Positions 59,301 through 64,000 of a stretch of DNA of 64,000 nucleotides are shown here, piece after piece. Each line of letters begins with the position of its first letter. Position 1 is the stretch's first letter. A program made the translations under genes and the position numbers. Source of the stretch: CANQBR01 sp964641395 (GTDB lineage: Bacteria; Bacillota; Negativicutes; Acidaminococcales; Acidaminococcaceae). The notes beneath the pieces were generated by a model. The model ran no database searches, had not been told where the DNA came from, and was given only the letters and a program-made list of their open reading frames with translations. The stretch lies in NCBI GenBank assembly GCA_964641395.1, contig CAZXKQ010000003.1, positions 1 through 64,000 of the forward strand. The letters run 5' to 3'.

Positions 59301-60625
59301 TCGACCTAGACGAGGCCCGGCTAGGACTGCTGCCCGTGTTAACCGACTGGGTAGAGTGGGCGGTGGGGGATACCAAGGGCCGGCTCCACATCGGCGGCAC
59401 CCTGGCAGAACCCCTGCTCCAAGGGGGCCTCAGCGTCCAAGGCGGCAGCGTGAAGGTCAGATACGTGGACAGCATCATAGACAATATTGACGCTGAAATG
59501 AACTTCCAAGGGGATAGGGTGGCCATCAAGAACGTGTCTGCCACCCTGGGCCGGGGCCGGCTGGCAGCGGACGGCAGTTATGCCCTGCGGGCCAGCGCCG
59601 CCGAAACCTACCGGCTCCACGTCAGCGCCCAGGACGCCCAGCTAGTCAGCTCCGTCTTCAGCGGCAGGCTGAACAGCGATTTAGTCATAGAGCCCCAGCG
59701 CTACATCCGCAGGGCCAACAAGGAAACAGGGCAGGGGAGGGCAGCGGCCTACCGGCCCCGCATCCAGGGGAAGGTGCGGCTGGACGACGTGCTGCTGAAC
59801 ATCTCCTCCGTCCCTGAAACTGGAGACGGGGGCGGCAGCCTGGGCCTGGATCTGGCCCTGGAGCTAGGGCCTAAGATCCACATGCTGAACCCCTACCTGT
59901 ACGACATTTGGCTGAAGGGCGGCCTGACCATCAAGGGCAGCACCGACTTCCCGGTTATTGACGGCACCATCAAGGCCGAGAAGGGCAGCATCACCTACCT
60001 GCGCACCCCCTTCAAGCTGAACGCCGCCTCCCTGAGCTGGGTGACTCCGGGCAGCTTCCTGCCCAATGTGAACATCGAGAGCACTGCCCGCTTCAGCCGT
60101 TACTTCATCGCCATGAAGATCACCGGTCCGGTGGACACTATGGACCTGGCCATGACCAGCAATCCCCCTCTCAGCAAGGACACCATCGTCCGCATGCTCA
60201 CCCTGCAGCGGGACAGCGCCAGCACTGACGAGGTTACCGGGGAGGACGTGAACAATCTGATGACCGCCGGCCTGCAGATGACGGTGCTGGGGGACGTGGA
60301 GATGTTCATGAAGCAGACCTTCGGCCTGGACCAGTTCCGGGTCTACACCGGCAAGGCCCGCAGCGGCGTAGGCTTTGAAAGCTACAAGGATAGGAACCGG
60401 GAGCTCACCGAGGAAGAGCGGCAGAATTACAACATCCTGGTCAGCAAGTACCTGACCCCGGCCCTCCTCTTCGGCTACACCACCAGCTTTGACACCGAAC
60501 AGAGCGCCGTCTTCGGCCAGGTGGACATCACCCGCCACTTCAACCTGACCTACTCCCGCCGGGACGGGCAGGCGGTGCAGGAGCCGGAGGACTGGTATGG
60601 TTTGGAATATAAAATATCTTTCTAA
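56315..60625 (+). CDS. tamB: TamB-like translocation and assembly protein
   Basis: A 1436-residue AsmA/TamB-family protein. One N-terminal membrane segment (KLVLIIGCVLVLLGAAYAYF) is followed by a very long series of beta repeats and, in the last 350 residues, the TamB (DUF490) domain with GSTDFPVIDGTIKAEKGSITYLRTPFKL. The C-terminus, ITRHFNLTYSRRDG...YGLEYKISF, is strand-rich, as where TamB meets an Omp85 partner. It spans the periplasm and moves lipids or helps insert outer-membrane proteins. Start at 56315; the frame extends left without a site. A diderm marker. Confidence 0.93.
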   Translation: MAVLKNKLVLIIGCVLVLLGAAYAYFVHSVAPGLLQAALPRIEGQADSFINGSIQIGSARWGGGLSLTVEDVVLKDTQGRVLAALPKTELEVKPWLALDRLEKALSRVTLIEPRAYLALDEENKWNYADLMKPSDSEETPFFGLLEIKGGYLEVATPYGRWGYQVEAEANGGANPDFSLAARLQPEGSQETLAFKGQLNMKGEGGLTLDSDCFTLTPYSPLAQRFAQLADFQGALRNVHVHYRNTEGRMRYSGTASLEGLSAVYKLEGEDYKIGLQGLVQARDSILNFDGLALSLLGQPISLAGELDLQDMAVPGGRLAVKAERLAYKGYTAQDIDIPITISKELIHVGGAQVRTGGGLLRASLSYALQDRGLDCQLDFQQVVLPLPNRAQDSLRLDGAAALRAAFKEDGSAQIEGAADTLHLGWRSLDLTNLTLDGYWDGQKLTLRHLGVRGGEGSLAATGSLTTKGELSLVGRMARFPIHPLLDFAQQQGSGYLSAAFAVGGSLTAPSFKGMVELTRAQVAGQKIKEAHGFIALQDNVVTVKNLVASMEQGSHTAGGSVDLRGAEPVLDLAMETKRVRMEPLIAAAGLTESTHMTGNFDNVMQVKGPLSNLHVEGEAHLYEGSAQGYLIDSIRTRYMLDEGAVYLRSALITTLGSSLRLRGHMTKERQLDFDLRARAISLKRLPIMSDDWRLDGLVSAEGHIGGSISAPFFRGQVTSDAVSVNGETLTELVGTLESNGRDVNRLEAEFKQPHPDSQSEYGIYKASLSLNIPKHDLRGNIGVMWGRVGGLLRLCNYGYNIDGSLIGDIVINEKGDGRIDINAHVEDVTIHDLKYYGLRFKGYLQDRVLHLENVKLQEKKEEEFRGSIMAGGFVDLGKKAMNLNLRAVAANPALATAVMEEPVAITGKMNLAAHVAGSFVDPVGTAYLNIQSGSVAGVELDNIDAAMDIDQGAIRLVEAVLAKDIYRVKARGRIPLDLLYERGEKRQPDPELDIDIDLDEARLGLLPVLTDWVEWAVGDTKGRLHIGGTLAEPLLQGGLSVQGGSVKVRYVDSIIDNIDAEMNFQGDRVAIKNVSATLGRGRLAADGSYALRASAAETYRLHVSAQDAQLVSSVFSGRLNSDLVIEPQRYIRRANKETGQGRAAAYRPRIQGKVRLDDVLLNISSVPETGDGGGSLGLDLALELGPKIHMLNPYLYDIWLKGGLTIKGSTDFPVIDGTIKAEKGSITYLRTPFKLNAASLSWVTPGSFLPNVNIESTARFSRYFIAMKITGPVDTMDLAMTSNPPLSKDTIVRMLTLQRDSASTDEVTGEDVNNLMTAGLQMTVLGDVEMFMKQTFGLDQFRVYTGKARSGVGFESYKDRNRELTEEERQNYNILVSKYLTPALLFGYTTSFDTEQSAVFGQVDITRHFNLTYSRRDGQAVQEPEDWYGLEYKISF

Positions 60626-60641
60626 AGGCCATAAAATAGCC

Positions 60642-60670
60642 GTGTCAAAGAGCTAGGCTTATGGTATAAT
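60642..60670 (+). promoter_or_regulatory. Promoter of the sigma factor gene
   Basis: GTGTCA at 60642-60647, 17-base spacer, consensus TATAAT at 60665-60670. Confidence 0.65.
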
Positions 60671-60710
60671 GGTGAGGATAGGTTGATTTTTAGGCAAAGG
60701 AGGAAGGGCT

Positions 60711-61343
60711 GTGCTGCAAGAGTTTTTAGCAGAGTTGCGCAAGACCAAGCTGCTGGAGCCGGCAGAGGAGACAGTTCTGTGGCAGGCGGCTGCCGCAGGG
60801 GATATGGCGGCCCACCGCCTCCTGATGACCTCTTACCAGCCCCTGGTCTTCAAGCTGGCCATGGAGTTCCACCTAGGGGAGGCCCAGACCATGGAGCTGA
60901 TCCAGGAGGGCATGGTAGGCCTGTTGGAGGCTGCTGAAACCTACGACTACCGCCGGGGGGTGGCCTTCAGCCTCTTTGCCAGCTACCGGATCAAGGGGGC
61001 CATGCTGGACTTCCTCAAAGACAGGGGCCAGACCAGCCACCTGTCTTTGGAAGGGGAGCTGGACAACGGCCTCACCCTAGGCCAGGTTTTGGCCGCCGAA
61101 GCAGCCACCCCTGTGGAAGTGGCAGAGCGGCACATGCTCAGCGAAAAGGTGGCGGCGGCTATGGCCCGGCTGCCTCAGCGGGAGCAGGCGGTGTTGCAGG
61201 GCATCTTTGTGGAAGATAAGTCGGCCCAGGCTGTGGCCGAGCTGCTCCACGTCAGCCTGGGCCACGTCTACAGGCTGCAGAAGCGGGGGGTGCGCCGGGT
61301 ACGGGGCATGCTGAGCCGCTTCATCCACGAAATAAAGGGCTAG
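60711..61343 (+). CDS. Sigma-70 family RNA polymerase sigma factor
   Basis: A 210-residue alternative sigma factor, GTG start with AAAGGAGG upstream. Region 2 (LVFKLAMEFHLGEAQTMELIQEGMVGLLEAAETYDYRRGVAFSLFASYRIKGAMLDFLKD) and region 4 (LPQREQAVLQGIF...SAQAVAELLHVSLGHVYRLQKRGVRRVR) are clear; a short middle part is present. The RIKGAMLDFL element recalls FliA/SigB-type factors. It sits between tamB and bamA, so it may control envelope genes. Confidence 0.9.
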   Translation: MLQEFLAELRKTKLLEPAEETVLWQAAAAGDMAAHRLLMTSYQPLVFKLAMEFHLGEAQTMELIQEGMVGLLEAAETYDYRRGVAFSLFASYRIKGAMLDFLKDRGQTSHLSLEGELDNGLTLGQVLAAEAATPVEVAERHMLSEKVAAAMARLPQREQAVLQGIFVEDKSAQAVAELLHVSLGHVYRLQKRGVRRVRGMLSRFIHEIKG

Positions 61344-61544
61344 GAGACTGGCCCTTTAAATAGTTAAACCAGGGAGTATAAAGAAGGAAGACGAAGCTAT
61401 TCTGCCGTGGCGGCTGAATATGCCTTGTTTTTGCCTGTTAAAAAAATGCTCTTAGAGGGACTTTAATAGTGTTACGGCCCTGAGGCTACGGGGCCGTACG
61501 GCAAGCCTGAGCCACCCTGGCGGTGGGAAAGAAGGGCCCTTACT

Positions 61545-62021
61545 ATGAAGGCTAAAGGCTCCCTATCCCTGATGCAGCGCATACGCAGCGCCATCAGCAG
61601 TCTGGAAAACGCCGAGCAGAGTTTTAAAGAGAACCAAGCCGTACGGGGAGAACTGGACCTGATGCTGGCGGAGGCAGAGTTGAAGACCCTGAGGAAGAAG
61701 GGCTCCCTGCCCTGGAACTGGAACCGCCAGCTCCTGGCCCTCAGTGCCGCCTGCCTCCTGTTTTTGGCCGGCTTCGGAGGCTGGTGCTGGGCCCAGGGAG
61801 GTCTGGCGCCGGCTGAGGGGGAGGCTAGCCAGAAGGTGGCTACCCAAGAACTGGCCCCAGCCCAGACCCAGGAGGGACAGCAGGCAGGGGTCCAGGAGGT
61901 GGAGCAGGGCCGGAAGAAGGTTCTGCCCCAGCAGGCCGGCCCTAGCAAGACCCGGCTGTCGGAGGAGGAGATGCGGGTGCTGGTGCGGAGCGCCAGGACC
62001 TGGCTGCACAATAGTAAATAA
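61545..62021 (+). CDS. Single-pass membrane protein of unknown function
   Basis: A 158-residue protein: a helical cytoplasmic part with ENAEQSFKENQAVRGELDLMLAEAELKTLRKKG, one membrane segment (LLALSAACLLFLAGFGGWCWAQ) and a Gln/Glu/Ala-rich outer tail. Position between the sigma factor and bamA hints at a sensor or anti-sigma-like role, but there is no known anti-sigma domain. AAGGGCCC upstream is a weak site. Confidence 0.7.
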   Translation: MKAKGSLSLMQRIRSAISSLENAEQSFKENQAVRGELDLMLAEAELKTLRKKGSLPWNWNRQLLALSAACLLFLAGFGGWCWAQGGLAPAEGEASQKVATQELAPAQTQEGQQAGVQEVEQGRKKVLPQQAGPSKTRLSEEEMRVLVRSARTWLHNSK

Positions 62022-62066
62022 GGACTGTTCTGTCTAGTATATCAGGTATATTAGGAGGAAGGTATT

Positions 62067-64000
62067 TTGAAGAAGAGAGCTTTGGCTGGCACCCTCACCC
62101 TGGGCCTCACCGCCCTAGTTTTGGCCACCTCGGTCTTTGGCCCTGGCACTCCCGTCCTGGCGGCGCCCACAGGGGAGAGCAGGACCAGTAATACCTATGT
62201 GCGCAACGGGGAGTTCATACCGGTGAAGCTGCGCAAACAGGCGGAGAAGGCCGACAGGAAGAGCCGGGGCAAGGGGGGCAAGTACGTCTACGTCATCGGC
62301 AAGACCAATGCGGATAAGAAAGAGAATACCGCGGAGGCCAAGGAGCCGGGGGACGTGAGCGAAGAGGCCAGGACCCACCAGATCATGACCAAGAAGAAGG
62401 GGAAGAAGCAGTACGACCAAGTCTACGTCATCGGCGAGACCAACCGGGAGGAGGCCGGGGACAGGCATGAGGTGAGGGTTAAGAAGGAAGAGCCGGCTCC
62501 GGAGGGGAAGCAGCTGCCTAAGCGGAAGCGGGGGCAGAAGTACGACCAGGTCTACGTCATCGGCCAGACCAACCGGGATAAGGAAGAAAACACCGCCACC
62601 CCCAGGGGCGGCGACAGCACCCAGATTATGACTAAGAAGGGGGAGGAGGACCAGAGCCCCCGCCAAGGAGAGGCCAGGCAGCAGGCCGGAGCCTATGAGG
62701 CAGGCGGCGAGGAGGGGCAGGAGGCTAACTCCCACCAGATCATGACCAACAAGGAGGCCCGGGAGAGGGCGGAGGCGGAGCCGGCCCCTCCCCAACAGGG
62801 CAATGAAAGCTACAGCCAGGTGTACGTAATCGGCTCCACCGGCAAGAAGGAAAACAGCAACCAGCCTGTGGAGGGCCCTAGTCCGGCCCCAGGCAGCGGC
62901 CTGGGCCCCGGCCGTCCCAGCAGCGAGCTCCAGTATCAGGCCCCGCCGGCAGAAATAGGGGCGGAAAACCCTATGGCCCCCTACCTGGGCAAGCTGATCA
63001 CCAAGCACGTGGTGGAGGGGAACAAGCTGGTGCCCACTGAGGAAGTGCTGGCAGTGTTGAAGACTAAGGCCGGCACCCCCCTGACGGAGCAGGGGCTGAG
63101 CGAGGATCTCAGCGCCATCTACGGCCTGGGCTACTTCTACGATCTGCGGCCGGAATACGTCCAGGTGCCGGAAGGGGTGCAGCTAGTCTACCATGTGCTG
63201 GAAAACCCTCTCTACAAGGGAGTGGCCGTCCAGGGCAGCACGGTTAAGCTGGACAAGGCCCCGGAGGCCTACTTCGACCTGGAGGAGGGCCGCATAGCCA
63301 ACCTGCGGGAGATCAACCAGTGCGTCCAGAACCTGCAGGAGGCCTACCGGGCCCAGGGCTACATCCTGGCCCGGGTCACCGACGTGCACATGAACCCGGA
63401 CGGCATCCTGGGGATCACCGTCAACGAGGGCATAGTGGAGGGCTTTAAGACCAAGGGCAACGTAAAGTGCAAGGACTACGTCATCACCAGGGAGATGCGG
63501 TTGAAGGTGGGCAAGCCCTTTAACGCCAAGGACGCCCGCCGCAGCATGCAGCGGATCTACAACCTGGGCTACTTTGAAGACGTGAACGTGAGGCTGAACC
63601 CAGGCCGGGAGCCTAACGCGGTAGAGGTGGAGATCTCCGTAGTGGAGATGAACACCGGCACCTTCGGCATCGGAGCCGGCTACAGCAACGCCGACGGCTT
63701 CATCGGCATGATCTCCATCGGCGACAAGAACTTTAGAGGCATAGGGGACAAGGTGAACATCCGCTGGGAGTTCGGCGGCGAAGACAACAAGAACTACGAC
63801 TTCACCTATACCAGGCCCTGGTTGGACAACAAGGAGACCACGGGCACCATCAACCTCTACGACATCACCAACGAGTACGAGGACTATGACATCGACGACC
63901 ACCGTATCGCCAGGTACGACAAGAAGCGGCGGGGCCAGGAGCTGACCCTCAGCCGTAAGACGGACAACGACTTTATCTCCAACTTCATCGTCTTGAAGAA
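62067..64000 (+). CDS. bamA: BamA/Omp85 outer-membrane assembly protein, 3' end outside window
   Basis: A TTG start at 62067 has AGGAGG eight bases upstream; 644 codons lie in the window and the frame is open at its end. A signal peptide (LAGTLTLGLTALVLATSVFG..AAP) leads into about 270 charged residues with four Y..VYVIG.T repeats (62283, 62412, 62541 and 62811 onward) and three QIMTxK repeats. POTRA domains start near residue 310 (EGNKLVPTEEVLAVLKTKAG; EGFKTKGNVKCKDYVITREM), then the barrel begins (FGIGAGYSNADGFIGMISIGDKNFRGIG). Folds outer-membrane proteins. Confidence 0.94.
   Translation, partial: MKKRALAGTLTLGLTALVLATSVFGPGTPVLAAPTGESRTSNTYVRNGEFIPVKLRKQAEKADRKSRGKGGKYVYVIGKTNADKKENTAEAKEPGDVSEEARTHQIMTKKKGKKQYDQVYVIGETNREEAGDRHEVRVKKEEPAPEGKQLPKRKRGQKYDQVYVIGQTNRDKEENTATPRGGDSTQIMTKKGEEDQSPRQGEARQQAGAYEAGGEEGQEANSHQIMTNKEARERAEAEPAPPQQGNESYSQVYVIGSTGKKENSNQPVEGPSPAPGSGLGPGRPSSELQYQAPPAEIGAENPMAPYLGKLITKHVVEGNKLVPTEEVLAVLKTKAGTPLTEQGLSEDLSAIYGLGYFYDLRPEYVQVPEGVQLVYHVLENPLYKGVAVQGSTVKLDKAPEAYFDLEEGRIANLREINQCVQNLQEAYRAQGYILARVTDVHMNPDGILGITVNEGIVEGFKTKGNVKCKDYVITREMRLKVGKPFNAKDARRSMQRIYNLGYFEDVNVRLNPGREPNAVEVEISVVEMNTGTFGIGAGYSNADGFIGMISIGDKNFRGIGDKVNIRWEFGGEDNKNYDFTYTRPWLDNKETTGTINLYDITNEYEDYDIDDHRIARYDKKRRGQELTLSRKTDNDFISNFIVLK

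Noticed and set aside
62115..63008. Minus-strand Leu/Gly-rich frame opposite the BamA extension
   Set aside because: It mirrors the repeat-rich Lys/Glu codons on the plus strand, where signal peptide, ribosome-binding site and POTRA domains are in one frame.
1..64000. CRISPR arrays, insertion sequences or prophage genes
   Set aside because: No regularly spaced repeats, transposase or phage structural genes were found on reading the window.

Overview
The window looks like a chromosomal segment of a GC-rich diderm Firmicute of the class Negativicutes. The gene content is Firmicute in style: ScpA/ScpB, RemA, an IspH-ribosomal protein S1 fusion, RbgA, type-4 uracil-DNA glycosylase, and a tRNA Lys-Glu-Val-Asp-Phe cluster. 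The right end, however, carries outer-membrane assembly genes (a TamB-like protein and a BamA/Omp85 protein), which among Firmicutes points to Negativicutes or a similar diderm lineage. I do not assign a genus. About 500 bp at the left end show no gene, and 100 Ns at 45434-45533 are a scaffold gap, so linkage across that point rests on the assembly.

Region 1 (1-10003) is an accessory island with visibly lower GC and different codon use from the core. It encodes two dynamin-like GTPases, two paralogous small proteins with different C-terminal tails, a large HerA/FtsK-type ATPase with a glycine-rich hydrophobic insert, then a DNA/RNA non-specific nuclease toxin and a probable YezG-like immunity protein. 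I found no named system with this gene set; it is the best candidate for an undescribed machine. A decayed DUF4143-type ATPase fragment lies on its right flank.

Region 2 (10435-44030) is core genome. It starts with rpsB-tsf, followed by a cobamide nucleotide-loop operon (cobU, two CobT paralogues resembling ArsA/ArsB, cobS, cobC-like). Next come a small zinc protein, RNase G, a site-2 protease, trpS, scpAB, rluB, a flavoprotein, cmk, plsC, ispH-rpsA, rplS, lepB, rbgA, rnhB, yraN and comM. After these are an XRE regulator, a secreted lipase, a UDG, a metallophosphoesterase, YccF, then yicC-remA-gmk-rpoZ-coaBC and a short RecQ. The region ends with an M20 peptidase/DUF3100 transporter-like operon.

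Region 3 (44194-48937) holds a secreted esterase, the scaffold gap and a second low-GC island. This island has an N-terminal HNH nuclease protein with a glycine-zipper-like region, a helical protein of unknown function, and a protein with a mono-cluster ferredoxin domain fused to an unknown domain.

Region 4 (49129-64000) has two small unknown proteins, a small membrane protein and five tRNAs on the minus strand, polA-mutM-coaE-lytic transglycosylase, tRNA-Leu, then TamB, a sigma-70-family factor, a single-pass membrane protein and BamA. BamA is cut by the window end; it has a long charged N-terminal extension with internal repeats before the POTRA domains.
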